Positions 34,371 through 43,676 of a DNA stretch of 64,000 nt are shown piece by piece. Location of the stretch: assembly GCF_000168975.1 (NCBI RefSeq), contig NZ_AAUW01000017.1, forward strand, positions 107,099-171,098, read 5' to 3'. Origin of the DNA: Roseibium aggregatum IAM 12614. Its GTDB lineage: Bacteria > Pseudomonadota > Alphaproteobacteria > Rhizobiales > Stappiaceae. The notes under the pieces were generated by a model that made no database searches, was not told where the DNA came from, and saw nothing but the letters and a program-made list of their open reading frames with translations. The stretch's first letter is position 1, and the number at the start of each line of letters is the position of its first letter. The position numbers and the translations under genes are program-made.

Positions 34371-35402
34371 TCAGCCTTCCCGTAACGCCTTCAGATAACG
34401 CCTGCGGTTGACCTCCGGCGTAACGGCATCGGCGGGCGCAACCGGAACAAGGGCCGCAAATCCGTTGACGCCGATCAGCATCAGCCAGGTCACGATGACA
34501 AAGGTCGAGGTCAGCACCGGCATGCCGATGGGCTCCAGAAAGATCGCGACGGACGCCCACAGCCAGGTCGACACGACAACGCCAAAGAGCGTGTAGAGCG
34601 CGGAGGCTGGCGTCAACACCAGGAAGAAGCCCCCGAGCGCGATCGCCGTCAGGGCCGCGTTATAACCGAAGAGACCATCGCTGATTGCCCCTTCCGGCGC
34701 GCCGTAAACAACGGCGACAAAGGCCGCCACATTGGCACCCAGCAGCGCCATGATCGCGCTGATGCGCGAATTCACCGCAATACCGAGCACGATCAGATAT
34801 CCGCTGACCCAGTTGTCCTGAAAGAAGATCTGGCCGATGGCATTGCCGATGCCCTTGTACCAGGTTGCCAGAGTATACTGGACCGACCCGTCATACTGGG
34901 TGGGCGACACGGGCTTGGCGAGCGGGCCGGCATCGATGCTGTGGAACTTCAGCACCGCAAACAGGAACAGCCAGCCGACGAGTACGAACGGCATCGTCAG
35001 CGGCGCAACCCTGTGCGGGCCGAGCAGGTTTGCAAGGCTGGTGAAGACCATCGCCGTCATGGCGGAGCCGAAGGCGATATAAACCGCCAGATAGGCGGAC
35101 GGCACAGCGCCGTAGTGAAAATCCTCACTCGTAAACGCAATCAGCGCCAGCGCGACAAGCGCTCCGTTGAAACCGAACAGCCCATCGCGAATCAGCCCCT
35201 TGTCCGCCTGCAGCAGAACCGCCGTTGCGGTGGAAACCACAACGCCGAAGACGGCAATGGCGCCATAGATCGGCGAATTGAAGAAAAGCGCGCCCAGGAT
35301 AATCAGGCCCGAAACAGGATTGTTCTGAAACACCACCTGCCCGATGCCGCGCAGGCACCAGTCCGCAAACCCGAACACCGGATGATCCTTCAACGCGGTC
35401 AT
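34371..35402 (-). CDS. Urea transporter
   Basis: The 343-residue membrane protein shows two homologous halves, each with the family pattern. The first has GIGQVVFQNNPVSGLIILGALFFNSP and GLFGFNGALVALAL; the second has GIGNAIGQIFFQDNWVSGYLIVLGIAVNSR and GLFGYNAALTAIAL. This is the internal repeat of SLC14/Yut urea channels, which conduct urea by facilitated diffusion. About ten hydrophobic segments are visible. Unlike many bacterial relatives it is not next to urease genes; none are in the window. The 3' end runs toward the thuB end and the start faces a 0.5-kb non-coding region. Confidence 0.9.
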   Translation of the reverse strand: MTALKDHPVFGFADWCLRGIGQVVFQNNPVSGLIILGALFFNSPIYGAIAVFGVVVSTATAVLLQADKGLIRDGLFGFNGALVALALIAFTSEDFHYGAVPSAYLAVYIAFGSAMTAMVFTSLANLLGPHRVAPLTMPFVLVGWLFLFAVLKFHSIDAGPLAKPVSPTQYDGSVQYTLATWYKGIGNAIGQIFFQDNWVSGYLIVLGIAVNSRISAIMALLGANVAAFVAVVYGAPEGAISDGLFGYNAALTAIALGGFFLVLTPASALYTLFGVVVSTWLWASVAIFLEPIGMPVLTSTFVIVTWLMLIGVNGFAALVPVAPADAVTPEVNRRRYLKALREG

Positions 35403-35931
35403 GCCTTTCCCCCAACTGCAATCGGCATGACGGCACGGTAGAGCAAATCGCGTCTAATCGGAATCGCTTTTCGCCGGCTAAAATCAGAGATTTCAATGCA
35501 AAAAGCGATACAGGATTTTCCGGTTAAACGCGACATGCTCCAGCACAGCCAGGCAAATGACGCGGAACCATTGAATGCGGTGAGATCTTTTTCGGAAAGC
35601 CGGCCCTCAACCCCCAAACGCCCAGCACGAGAGTGTTTATGTCGCGCCGGTTGCCACTGGAACTGCAGCGGAACCGAAAGGCTCCGCTGCAGCCAAGTTG
35701 GGTACTTGAGGCAAAGCAAAAGACGGAGGCCACCGGTTCAAGGCGCCTCCGCATAATGCCCGCTGACATTACTCCCGAGCCCCCTGCGACTTCGTTCAGT
35801 TCGCAAGGCGGGTTTGTTTCAATGTTTAGACGAACCTTGAAATACTGTCACGAAACCACAGGTTTGCGCTGCGATAGGACCGAATTTACCTGTGACCACA
35901 AGACATAAAGAGCTTTGAGCTGCCTCGACCT
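35403..35931. other. Non-coding region with a long hairpin
   Basis: No convincing gene is visible. At 35663-35692, CTGCAGCGGA and TCCGCTGCAG form a perfect 10-bp stem with a 10-base loop. Further on GGAGGC and GCCTCC could pair. The base composition is somewhat less GC-rich than the neighbours. Short open frames here lack ribosome sites and recognisable domains. Confidence 0.45.
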
Positions 35932-36303
35932 CTAGCGCGGCCAAGGTTCACATGCGATCCCGTCGTTGTCAGCATCGTGTTTCGACCAATAACCCGGTTC
36001 GCCACGATTTGCCGGCGCCAAGCCAACTGAACGTGCTGCATCACAATTCGGAGCAGACGCAAGGTGCAGCAAGGTAACGCTTCGGGACCAGGGACTGAAG
36101 AAAGGTAGCGCCCAATATGTGAACGAAAGAAACGCCAAAAGAAATGCCAGCACCAGCAAAGGAACCGACGCGCTGAAATCCCACGAAGAACGATCCCGAA
36201 AACTCTTGTTCGACACTGCACGGAACCGATCTTTAAGCCGTAAAGCTTTTTCGTCTGCCGCGCTGCGGCCGTTCACTCGCATGTTGCGCAAGATCTTGCT
36301 CAT
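35932..36303 (-). CDS. Membrane-anchored excalibur (calcium-binding) domain protein
   Basis: The 123-residue protein has a basic N-terminal part, one hydrophobic helix (about 47-67, VPLLVLAFLLAFLSFTYWAL), and a C-terminal excalibur domain. The latter has the hallmark pattern CDAARSVG-x-AP and the EF-hand-like DADNDGIACE. Excalibur domains bind calcium and end many extracellular nucleases or surface proteins. Here the domain sits on its own, facing the periplasm if the helix is an anchor. It is AT-richer than its neighbours and has no operon partner. The start is the first ATG of the frame; a weak ribosome site only. Confidence 0.72.
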   Translation of the reverse strand: MSKILRNMRVNGRSAADEKALRLKDRFRAVSNKSFRDRSSWDFSASVPLLVLAFLLAFLSFTYWALPFFSPWSRSVTLLHLASAPNCDAARSVGLAPANRGEPGYWSKHDADNDGIACEPWPR

Positions 36304-36444
36304 GTCACATCGAATTTGTTTTCGACAAGACCAACATACTATGAAGACTTCGATTTAGTTCCGATTGCGCATTTTGCTCGATTTTTAGCTAATCTGAGTC
36401 TCTGGTCCGATGATCTGACGGCTGCGCTGAGAATGCATTGAAGA

Positions 36445-36483
36445 TCAAAAAACAAAAAACCAGCATTCTTTCGAATGCTGGTT
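36445..36483 (-). terminator. Terminator of the tRNA-Gly gene
   Basis: On the minus strand AACCAGCATTC pairs with GAATGCTGGTT around GAAA, followed by TTTTGTTTTTT. It lies 22 bases past the tRNA end. Confidence 0.9.
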
Positions 36484-36504
36484 CTTCGGACCGTTCGGTC
36501 GAAT

Positions 36505-36579
36505 TGGAGCGGGCGATGGGATTCGAACCCACGACCCCAACCTTGGCAAGGTTGTGCTCTACCCCTGAGCTACGCCCGC
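36505..36579 (-). tRNA. tRNA-Gly(GCC)
   Basis: On the minus strand the gene reads GCGGGCGTAGCTCAG at the 5' end, an anticodon loop CTTGCCAAG with anticodon GCC, a T-arm GTGGGTTCGAATCCCAT and the acceptor CGCCCGC followed by T and encoded CCA. All four stems pair. The terminator lies just downstream; a weak promoter (TTGCAA at 36652-36657 with TATACT at 36627-36632, 19 bases apart, minus strand) lies upstream. Confidence 0.98.
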
Positions 36580-36823
36580 ATAGCGTCCCTGGTCCGTGGC
36601 GGTGACCGCCTCGGCGTCGGTGGCGCAGTATATGAACTATGCTGAGACGGATTGCAACACCGAAATTGAAGAATTTTTTCCGACCATCGATTTGTGGATT
36701 TCCTGTGAAATCAGCGCCGGAAAATCGCAGATTTCTGCCGCTTTTTCTGCAACCTTCCCCTTGTGGCCAGTGGCCAAATCGCGTTAGACAGCGCAAAAGC
36801 TCTCAAAATTCTCAGGAAAACTC
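36580..36823. other. Intergenic region upstream of tRNA-Gly and the YbaK-like gene
   Basis: This should hold the two divergent promoters. TTGCAA and TATACT elements on the minus strand are named under the tRNA. Nothing else is recognised. Confidence 0.4.
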
Positions 36824-37345
36824 ATGCCGGCGACACGCGACGACCTACTGGCCTTTTTCGAGGAACTCGGGATCCCTGTCACAACCGTGGATCACGAGCC
36901 CGTCTTTACCGTTGCCGAGTCCGGCGATCTGCATGAGCGCATCCCCGGCGCCCACACCAAGAACCTGTTCGTGAAGGACAAGAAGGGCCGTCTGTTCCTG
37001 ATCGTCGCCCTGCACGATGCAGAGATCGACCTGAAAAGAGTGCACCAGATCATCGGTGCCCAGGGGCGCGTGTCCTTCGGCAATGCCGATCTTCTTATGG
37101 AAGTGCTTGGCGTGGAGCCGGGGTCGGTGACGCCGTTCTCGCTGATCAACGATCGTGAGGCCCAAAAGGTCACGCCGGTCTTCGATGCGGCGATGATGCA
37201 GCATGAGGTGCTGAATTATCACCCGCTGAAGAACAACGCGACCACATCTATCTCCTCGGCCGATCTTCTGAAATTCGCGTCGGCCTGCGGCCACACGGCG
37301 CAGGTTCTGGCGGTCAGCGATGAGGCGAAGGCGGCAGGGCTTTAG
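36824..37345 (+). CDS. YbaK/ProX-type prolyl-tRNA editing protein
   Basis: The 173-residue protein has the YbaK fold, and its sequence over almost the whole length looks like the ProX/PrdX trans-editing domain. Pieces include HTKNLFVKDKKGRLFLIVALHDAEIDLK and RVSFGNADLLMEVLGVEPGSVTPFSL, and NYHPLKNNATTSIS near the end. These proteins hydrolyse alanyl-tRNA(Pro) or related mischarged tRNAs, guarding translation fidelity. It is a free-standing domain. AGGAAA precedes the ATG. Confidence 0.88.
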   Translation: MPATRDDLLAFFEELGIPVTTVDHEPVFTVAESGDLHERIPGAHTKNLFVKDKKGRLFLIVALHDAEIDLKRVHQIIGAQGRVSFGNADLLMEVLGVEPGSVTPFSLINDREAQKVTPVFDAAMMQHEVLNYHPLKNNATTSISSADLLKFASACGHTAQVLAVSDEAKAAGL

Positions 37346-37484
37346 CGGCGCGCTTTCATCGGCAGGGAAAGGCGTTTGTAATTCGCGCCCAGTGGCTCCA
37401 TGTTATGGGCCAACTCAACCATTCAACGGCATTCACTTTGAGCCGGAATGCCTCAGGCACCGGCGGTAAATTTCGAGGCGGCAC

Positions 37485-38495
37485 ATGAGCAACGGCAATT
37501 ACAGCATCGGCGGCCAGGTCGGCGGCGGCTTTGGCGCCAGTATGGGCGGCGGTTACGGCGGCCAGTCTGGCGGCAGCATGGGTGGTGGCAGCATGGGCGG
37601 CGGCAACGGCGGCGATGCCCCGGCTGGCGATCTCATCTTCGACGTGACCACGCAGACCTTCATGGCCGATGTCATGGAAGCTTCGCGCCAGCAGCCGGTG
37701 CTGGTGGATTTCTGGGCCCCATGGTGCGGACCGTGCAAGCAATTGACACCGATCATCGAAGCTGCGGTGAAGGCCGCCGGCGGCCGCGTGAAGCTGGCCA
37801 AGATGAACATTGACGATCACCCGGAAATTGCCGGCCAGATGGGCATCCAGTCGATCCCGGCCGTGGTCGCCTTCAAGGACGGCCAGCCGGTGGACGGATT
37901 CATGGGCGCGCAGCCGGAAAGCCAGATCCAGGCGTTTATCGAGCGCGTTGCCGGGCCGGCCCCGGTCAGCCAGACCGACACCTTTCTGGAACAGGCCGCA
38001 GAACTTCTGCTGGCCAAGGATTACGCTCAGGCAGCCCAGCTTTTCGGCGCCGTGATGCAGATGGAACCGGACAATGTGGCCGCGATTGCCGGTCTCGCGC
38101 AGTGCTATCTTGGAGCCGACGATCTGGAGCGGGCCAAGCAGGCTCTGGAACTGATTCCGGAAGAAAAACATACCGACGAAGCCTATGTGGCCGCCAGGAC
38201 CGCGGTGGAACTGGCCGAACAGGCGGCGTCTCTGGGCGACCTTGCAGAGCTGCAGGACCGTATCGCCAAGGATCCGCTTGATCTGCAGGCCCGCTTCGAC
38301 CTTGCCCTCGGCCTCAACGGCAAGGGCAACAAGGAAGGCGCTGTCGACCAGTTGATCGAGATCGTCCGCCGCGACCGGGAGTGGAACGAGGACGCCGCGC
38401 GCAAGCAGCTCCTGCAGTTCTTCGAAGCCTGGGGTTTCAAGGATCCGGCCAGCGCCTACGGCCGCCGCAAGCTTTCCGCCGTTCTGTTTTCTTGA
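37485..38495 (+). CDS. Thioredoxin-domain co-chaperone (YbbN/CnoX type) with TPR tail
   Basis: The 336-residue protein has a thioredoxin fold at about 50-160 with the full redox motif WAPWCGPCK (Cys81, Cys84). Helical TPR-like repeats of the CnoX/YbbN family extend to about residue 325. E. coli CnoX protects proteins from chlorine stress and hands them to GroEL and DnaK. The first 47 residues are unusual: a Gly/Met-rich, Ser-containing stretch with repeats such as GGSMGGGSMGGG. The gene lies in a plus-strand row with the LON-domain gene, 85 bases apart. The active-site pair is intact, unlike the E. coli protein, so reductase activity is likely. Confidence 0.88.
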   Translation: MSNGNYSIGGQVGGGFGASMGGGYGGQSGGSMGGGSMGGGNGGDAPAGDLIFDVTTQTFMADVMEASRQQPVLVDFWAPWCGPCKQLTPIIEAAVKAAGGRVKLAKMNIDDHPEIAGQMGIQSIPAVVAFKDGQPVDGFMGAQPESQIQAFIERVAGPAPVSQTDTFLEQAAELLLAKDYAQAAQLFGAVMQMEPDNVAAIAGLAQCYLGADDLERAKQALELIPEEKHTDEAYVAARTAVELAEQAASLGDLAELQDRIAKDPLDLQARFDLALGLNGKGNKEGAVDQLIEIVRRDREWNEDAARKQLLQFFEAWGFKDPASAYGRRKLSAVLFS

Positions 38496-38580
38496 CGACT
38501 GCAACAACTGACACACATTTAGGAAACAGCACGAAGCTGGCAGTCATGCTGCGATAAGACGAAAATAAGAAGGCACCGGA

Positions 38581-39258
38581 ATGCAGGCGGGAAATGCAAT
38601 TTATGAAACCATTGCGGATCTGCCGCCGATCCTGCCCGTGTTTCCGCTGTCCGGAGCGCTGCTGCTGCCCCGGACACAGTTGCCGCTGAACATCTTCGAA
38701 CCGCGCTACATCGACATGGTGGATGCCGCATTGGCCGGCAACCGCCTGATCGGAATGGTGCAGCCGTCTCCCGATCGCCAGTTGGAGGATCCGGACAAGC
38801 CAGCCCTCGCCAGCATAGGCTGCGTCGGCCGTCTGACCAGTTTTCAGGAAACCGGCGACGGCCGCTACCTGATCACGCTGCAGGGCATCACGAGGTTCGC
38901 CCTTGGCCGCGAGGTCGAGGATTTCAGCAAGTTCCGCCAGATCGAGTGCGATTTTTCCGCCTTTGCCCACGACCTCAAATGCGGCCAGGGCGAGGAAGAT
39001 GTCGACCGGACAAGTCTGCTCAGAACCTTGCGCGATTATCTGGACGCCAACAATCTGGAAGCCGACTGGCAGAGCGTGTCGGAAGCGGAGACGGAAGTGC
39101 TGGTGAACGCGCTGTGCATGATGTGCCCTTACGGCCCGCAGGAAAAACAGGCTCTGCTGGAAGCCCGCGATCTGAAGACCCGGGCGGAAACCCTGATTGC
39201 CATCACCGAGATGGACCTTGCCCGCACGCAAAATGACGGCGGCACCACCTTGCAGTGA
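38581..39258 (+). CDS. LON N-terminal (substrate-binding) domain protein
   Basis: The 225-residue protein resembles the N-terminal substrate-binding domain of Lon protease without the ATPase or protease parts. The core is [34 protein letters not shown] and [23 protein letters not shown]. Stand-alone LON domains are known in bacteria and are thought to bind proteins. It overlaps the following frame: its stop is 42 bases before the chosen Trm112 start. With the thioredoxin/TPR gene just upstream it suggests a protein-quality-control pair, though this is an inference. Confidence 0.88.
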   Translation: MQAGNAIYETIADLPPILPVFPLSGALLLPRTQLPLNIFEPRYIDMVDAALAGNRLIGMVQPSPDRQLEDPDKPALASIGCVGRLTSFQETGDGRYLITLQGITRFALGREVEDFSKFRQIECDFSAFAHDLKCGQGEEDVDRTSLLRTLRDYLDANNLEADWQSVSEAETEVLVNALCMMCPYGPQEKQALLEARDLKTRAETLIAITEMDLARTQNDGGTTLQ

Positions 39259-39299
39259 TTGGATTGATCATGGCGCCCCAACCTGAAAGACACCCCGAG

Positions 39300-39491
39300 A
39301 TGACTGAACCGACCGAACGCCCGGTAGACCGCAAGCTGCTGGAACTGCTGGTCTGCCCCGTGACCAAGACCACGCTCGAATATGACGCGGACGCCAGGGA
39401 ACTGATCTCGCGCACCGCCAAGCTTGCCTACCCGATCCGCAACGGCATCCCGATCATGCTGCCGGACGAAGCGCGCAAGCTGGAAGACTGA
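39300..39491 (+). CDS. Trm112-family small protein
   Basis: This 63-residue protein has the Trm112-like pattern [48 protein letters not shown]. In eukaryotes Trm112 activates methyltransferases; the bacterial role is unknown. Longer starts exist at 39255 (GTG) and 39270 (ATG). 39300 was chosen because [17 protein letters not shown] agrees with the family start. It follows the LON-domain gene and is ended by a strong terminator. Confidence 0.85.
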   Translation: MTEPTERPVDRKLLELLVCPVTKTTLEYDADARELISRTAKLAYPIRNGIPIMLPDEARKLED

Positions 39492-39507
39492 AACGCGTTA
39501 ACAGCAA

Positions 39508-39536
39508 AAAGCCCGGGTGGCCGACCCGGGCTTCTT
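39508..39536 (+). terminator. Terminator after the Trm112 gene
   Basis: AAGCCCGGGT and ACCCGGGCTT form a perfect stem with a five-base loop, followed by CTTAAAAAA. It may also serve the convergent YggT gene on the minus strand. Confidence 0.85.
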
Positions 39537-39657
39537 AAAAAATGTACCGTCTTTCCACCATCCGGACGCGGACGCATCCGGCATCCCCTTTTGGTAAAAA
39601 GCAGAACGCATGGCGGGACGCCCGGACGAACCGCCCGGGCTCTGCCCGACAGGCCGG

Positions 39658-39954
39658 TCAGTAGCCTCTGAACATTGGCAAGACGTTCAGGATGATCAAC
39701 TGGCGCACGAAGATAATCAGCAGCAGCAGGATCACCGGGGAAATGTCGACACCGCCGAGATCCGGCAGGAACCGCCGGATCGGCCTGAGGGCCGGCTCCG
39801 TCAGGTTGTAGAGAACCCGGCCGATGGTATTGATGATCTGATTGCTCGAATTGACGATATTGAAGGCATAGAGCCAGGAGAAGATCGCGCTGGCGATGAT
39901 CACATAGGTGTACAGTTCCAGGGCGAGCAGTATCACGTTGAAGAGTGCGGTCAT
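39658..39954 (-). CDS. YggT-family membrane protein
   Basis: The 98-residue protein has two hydrophobic helices and the YggT motif [42 protein letters not shown]. YggT proteins are small inner-membrane proteins, reported to help potassium or osmotic balance in E. coli, otherwise obscure. The start at 39954 (MTALFNVIL) was chosen; a much longer upstream frame covers an unrelated non-coding stretch. It is convergent with the Trm112 gene and divergent from the MipA gene. Confidence 0.9.
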   Translation of the reverse strand: MTALFNVILLALELYTYVIIASAIFSWLYAFNIVNSSNQIINTIGRVLYNLTEPALRPIRRFLPDLGGVDISPVILLLLIIFVRQLIILNVLPMFRGY

Positions 39955-40182
39955 GGTCCGGTCCGTTGCCGTTCGAAATCTGGTCTTGCCCTCATGTAGC
40001 TTCCTGACAGCCCCGCCGCAAGACGGCAGCGCCCCTGACGTTTGATTGTGCTTAAGCTTCGCAGCCGCGATATGGCGGTGCGGAAATGCAACAGTCCGGC
40101 AAAACCCATTCTCCTTAGGGTTTGTATAAGCACTTCTCGTGCTATCTTCCTGCCAATGGAATTCCTTTACTGGTGGGTTTGA

Positions 40183-40983
40183 ATGTTCAAGTTGATGACG
40201 CGCGCCGCGCTGGCGCTTGCTCTTAGCGCTGTGTCCGGGGCCGCTCTGGCACAAAGCGGAGACTTGTCCGAACAGGACGCAAACCGCCAGTTCGTGGTCG
40301 ATCTGGGCGTCGGCGGCATTGTCAAGCCGCGGTACGAGGCTGCGGACTCCTACCTGGTCTATCCCTTCCCGATCATTTCGGTCGGCCGCTTCTACTTCCC
40401 GGGCCTTGGCCAGGTTGTCGACGGACGCCGCAAGTCCGGCGTGTTCTTCTACCCGTCGTTCAACTACATCGGCGAGCGCAAGGCCAGCGACAGCACCGAC
40501 CTGACCGGCACCAACACCATCGACTGGGCACTTGAACTCGGCCTCGGCGGTGGTTTCCGCACCGAGAATTTCCGTGCCTTCGCCGAGTTGCGTCAGGGCA
40601 TCAACGGGCACACGGGCCAGGTCGGCCAGCTCGGTCTGGACGGCATCGTCTATCCGGCGGAAAAGTGGGAAGTCAGCTTCGGTCCGCGGGCGGCCTTTGC
40701 CTCTGACGAATACATGGACACCTATTTCGGCGTAACCTCGTCGGAAGCCGCCAACAGTGGTGGACGCCTGACGAAGTTCAACCCCAGCGCCGGTTTCAAG
40801 AGCGTCGGTCTGGCCGCGCGTGCCAGCTACGATTTCAGCGACGACATTCGCCTGCATCTGCAAGGTGGTTATGACCGGCTTGTCGGCGATGCAGCGGACA
40901 GCCCGATTGCCAAGAACGGCAGCGAAAACCAGTTCAGCATTGGCGCTGGTGTCACCTACCGCTTCGCTTTCGACCTTTTCTAG
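40183..40983 (+). CDS. MipA/OmpV-family outer-membrane protein
   Basis: The 266-residue precursor has a signal peptide (1-23, ending ALA). It also has the MipA/OmpV pattern [35 protein letters not shown] near the start and a final aromatic residue in [11 protein letters not shown], typical of outer-membrane beta-barrels. MipA in E. coli is a scaffold for murein enzymes, OmpV an outer-membrane antigen; the function here is unknown. AT-rich sequence ahead of the ATG likely holds the promoter. A terminator follows. Confidence 0.88.
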   Translation: MFKLMTRAALALALSAVSGAALAQSGDLSEQDANRQFVVDLGVGGIVKPRYEAADSYLVYPFPIISVGRFYFPGLGQVVDGRRKSGVFFYPSFNYIGERKASDSTDLTGTNTIDWALELGLGGGFRTENFRAFAELRQGINGHTGQVGQLGLDGIVYPAEKWEVSFGPRAAFASDEYMDTYFGVTSSEAANSGGRLTKFNPSAGFKSVGLAARASYDFSDDIRLHLQGGYDRLVGDAADSPIAKNGSENQFSIGAGVTYRFAFDLF

Positions 40984-41320
40984 GAGCCTATCGCGACGTG
41001 TGGGGCTGGCGGCACTTTGTCAAATGACAGGTGTCGACAAGGTGATGAAGCTTTCACCTGGAGGCGGTTGACCGCCGCATCCTTCACCAGCGCTCTCAGG
41101 TACCTCTTCAGCTGCTGCTGGCCCTGACGGGGCAGCAGCAGTTTTCATTTGACCGGAAGGTTTATCCGCCGCCGGAAGGTTTCGGACGTGAAAGAAATGT
41201 CACAGGGTCGCAGCCGAAGCAGCCACCACGCGCACGGAGGCTCAATTGAAAGATGGTGCACCCAGCCAAAGGCGGCACGTTATCGGCCAGACCCAGATCC
41301 GCCCATCCGTCGCCGAGGGC
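40984..41320. other. Intergenic region between convergent genes
   Basis: This holds the mipA-type terminator at 41111-41147 and small hairpins such as AGGTGA-tgaagct-TTCACCT near 41040. No gene is recognised. Confidence 0.4.
41111..41147 (+). terminator. Terminator of the MipA/OmpV gene
   Basis: CTGCTGCTG and CAGCAGCAG with an inner CCC/GGG pair form the stem, ending in TTTTCATTT. It is about 130 bases past the stop. Confidence 0.8.
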
Positions 41321-42148
41321 CTACCAGGCGCAGGGAACCAGTTCGATGCCGCGCGGCAACTTGGTTTTTTCATCGCCACAGGCACCGAGAATGCGCTTGG
41401 GGTCGAGATTGTAGGCTCCGGACAGATCGGCACCGGCAAGACGGGTACGCCGCAGAAGAGCGCCGTCGAAATCGACACCTGTCAGGTTAGCGCCGGTCAG
41501 ATCTGAACTGACGAGACGCACGCCGGAAAAATCCGCTCCCGAAAAATTCGCATTTTGGGCCTTGACCCTGTCGAGCTTGGCCTGGCGCATGCGGGCATCC
41601 TGGAAGTTGGCCCCGTTCAGGTCGACGCGCTCCAGATTTGCGTCATCCATCTTGGCGCCCTTGAAGGAAGCCTTGTTCGCTACCGACCGGGTGAACAGGA
41701 CATTGCGCATGTCCGCACCGTCAAAAATGGCTTCATTCGCCTCGACCGTGTTCAGGTCCCCGTCCCGAAGGTCGGCATCCTGAAAATTCGCCTTGTTCAG
41801 ATTGGCTTTTTCCAGATCGACGGAGCGCATGTTGGCCCCGGAGAAATCGCTGCCGGAAAAATCCGCCCGTTCGGCTTCCGTCCGCCGGAAATCGGAATTC
41901 TTGAAATTCGCGTTGGGCAGCATCGCTTCCTTCAGGTCGACTTCCCGCAGATTGGTGCCGGCGAAATCTCCGTTTTCAAGGACCAGACCGCGGAGCTCTG
42001 CCAGTCCGAGATCACAACGCGGGCAACCGCCCTTTTCCTTGATCTCGGCCATGCGTGCTTCGTCGCTGCCGGCCTGTGCGCCACTGACCGCCAGCAGAGC
42101 CATGGCGCCGACGCAGCCTGCAAGAACCCGGGTCACCCTGTTTTTCAT
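41321..42148 (-). CDS. Exported pentapeptide-repeat protein
   Basis: The 275-residue precursor has a signal peptide (about 1-26, ending AQA). A CPRC motif leads into more than thirty consecutive pentapeptide-type units of the form A(D/N)LxX, which fold into a right-handed beta-helix. The mature part should sit in the periplasm. Pentapeptide-repeat proteins can mimic DNA, but exported ones have no known role. ATG at 42148 was preferred over 42166 because AAAGGGATT lies just before it. No neighbour is linked to it. Confidence 0.88.
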   Translation of the reverse strand: MKNRVTRVLAGCVGAMALLAVSGAQAGSDEARMAEIKEKGGCPRCDLGLAELRGLVLENGDFAGTNLREVDLKEAMLPNANFKNSDFRRTEAERADFSGSDFSGANMRSVDLEKANLNKANFQDADLRDGDLNTVEANEAIFDGADMRNVLFTRSVANKASFKGAKMDDANLERVDLNGANFQDARMRQAKLDRVKAQNANFSGADFSGVRLVSSDLTGANLTGVDFDGALLRRTRLAGADLSGAYNLDPKRILGACGDEKTKLPRGIELVPCAW

Positions 42149-42590
42149 CGCGAATCCCTTTGCCAATCTTGTCTAAACATAGGTCGCACTTGTGGCGGTT
42201 GAAGGACTGTATCCGATCAGAACATTGAAAAAGTGAGAAAAATCGGCAGATCCACGTCACATCACGGCGATCCTTTGCCGCAGGTGGGGCTTCCTGGCCT
42301 CAGGAGAAGAGGGGAAGGGAGGGAAGAAGCAGGCGGGGTCGCAGATGCCCGCTCCTTCCGTCCATCTAAGCGCTGACGACGCACTACCTGACAATCAGCG
42401 TGCCAATTAGAATGCATAAGCCTTGCCAGTTTGGTTTCAACGCTTATCAAACCAGATCTGGCCCTGGCGAGAGCTGATGACACAAGATGCTGAATATGTT
42501 TAGACTTTGTTCACACCTGCTGCATTGCATTTTGCAACGCCACATGCAAACACGGCTAACAGATGGTTAAGAACACCGGGAGCCCGACCG
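42149..42590. other. Intergenic region of 442 bases
   Basis: The region lies between two minus-strand genes and presumably contains the pentapeptide-gene promoter. It is less GC-rich towards 42500-42560. I see no gene, repeat or strong terminator in it. Confidence 0.4.
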
Positions 42591-43604
42591 TCAGGATATC
42601 TCTCCCTTGACGTCAATGGTCGAGCGCTTGCCGATATCGTCATAGTGCCGCTCGAGCCATTCCTGCGCCGTCTTGCGCCCAAGCTCCTTCAGGTCGGTCA
42701 GAAACGCCCATTCGGCATTCAGTTTCGACGAGGCCTGCAGCGGCTTCAATTCACCGGCGGATATCCGGTGCATGTTCACCTTCATGTATTCCTCGCTCGA
42801 CAACTTGCCTTCCTCGATCAGACGCGTGACGAAATCGATCGCCCTGAGCTCGCGCAGCAGTGTGGAATTGAAAGTGATCTCGTTGAGCCGGTTGACGATC
42901 TCCCGCGCGGTCTTGGGCACCTTGCGCCGTTCGATGGGGTTGATCTGGATGAGCATCACGTCCGGCGTATCCGTGTCGTAAAACAGCGGATAGAGCGGTG
43001 GATTGCCCATGTAGCCGCCATCCCAATAGGGCTCGCCATCGATTTCCACCGCCTGAAACACCTGCGGCAGGCAGGCGGAGGCCATCACCGCGTCCAGCGT
43101 GACTTCCTTTTCGCTGAACACGCGGATCTTGCCTGTGAAGACGTTTGTCGCCGCAACGAAGATCTTCATGTGTTCGCATGCGTTCACCCGGTCGAAATCG
43201 ACCGTCTTTTCCACGACATCACGCAGCGGATTGGCGTTGAGCGGGTTGAATTCGTAAGGCGATGCGAACCGCGTCAACACATCGAAGAACAGATAGCTGG
43301 GCGAATGATCCAGGCTCCATTCCCCCAGGAAAACGTCCAGAGGCGACCGCTGGATCGGGCTGTATTTGGCCTGCTTGCTGACTTCGTACCAGAAAGCTTC
43401 CAGATGTTCGCGGGCACCTTCTGCGCCGCCCTGCTGCATGCCGCTGGCAAGAACAACCGCATTCATCGCGCCTGCGGACGTTCCGCTGATGGCGTCGATT
43501 TGCAGCCGCTTGTCTTCCAGAAACCAGTCCAGAACGCCCCAGGTAAAAGCGCCATGCGCACCGCCACCTTGAAGGGCAAGATTGATCTTCTTCGGACCGG
43601 CCAT
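42591..43604 (-). CDS. Patatin-like phospholipase, DUF3734 type
   Basis: The 337-residue protein has the patatin fold with the oxyanion loop GGGAHG (13-18), the nucleophile Ser43 in GTSAG and the dyad partner Asp195 in WDGGY. The C-terminal part resembles DUF3734. Such enzymes are acyl hydrolases. In several alphaproteobacteria they adjoin bdhA, and may help mobilise or control polyhydroxybutyrate or lipids; this is not shown. The ATG at 43604 follows AAAGGAA, so the longer upstream start was dropped. It lies 72 bases from bdhA on the same strand. Confidence 0.88.
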   Translation of the reverse strand: MAGPKKINLALQGGGAHGAFTWGVLDWFLEDKRLQIDAISGTSAGAMNAVVLASGMQQGGAEGAREHLEAFWYEVSKQAKYSPIQRSPLDVFLGEWSLDHSPSYLFFDVLTRFASPYEFNPLNANPLRDVVEKTVDFDRVNACEHMKIFVAATNVFTGKIRVFSEKEVTLDAVMASACLPQVFQAVEIDGEPYWDGGYMGNPPLYPLFYDTDTPDVMLIQINPIERRKVPKTAREIVNRLNEITFNSTLLRELRAIDFVTRLIEEGKLSSEEYMKVNMHRISAGELKPLQASSKLNAEWAFLTDLKELGRKTAQEWLERHYDDIGKRSTIDVKGEIS

Positions 43605-43676
43605 GGCGGTTCCTTTATTTGAGGGCTTCGGCGGAGGTCGCGTGCGGGCAAAAGCCCGCACCGCGGAAAGCGCGGA

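Noticed and set aside
35496..35908. Small open frames in the region upstream of the urea transporter
   Set aside because: No ribosome sites, no domains and compositional bias that fits non-coding DNA.
39955..40863. Long N-terminal extension to the YggT frame
   Set aside because: It runs antisense through the MipA gene; the YggT start at 39954 agrees with the family.
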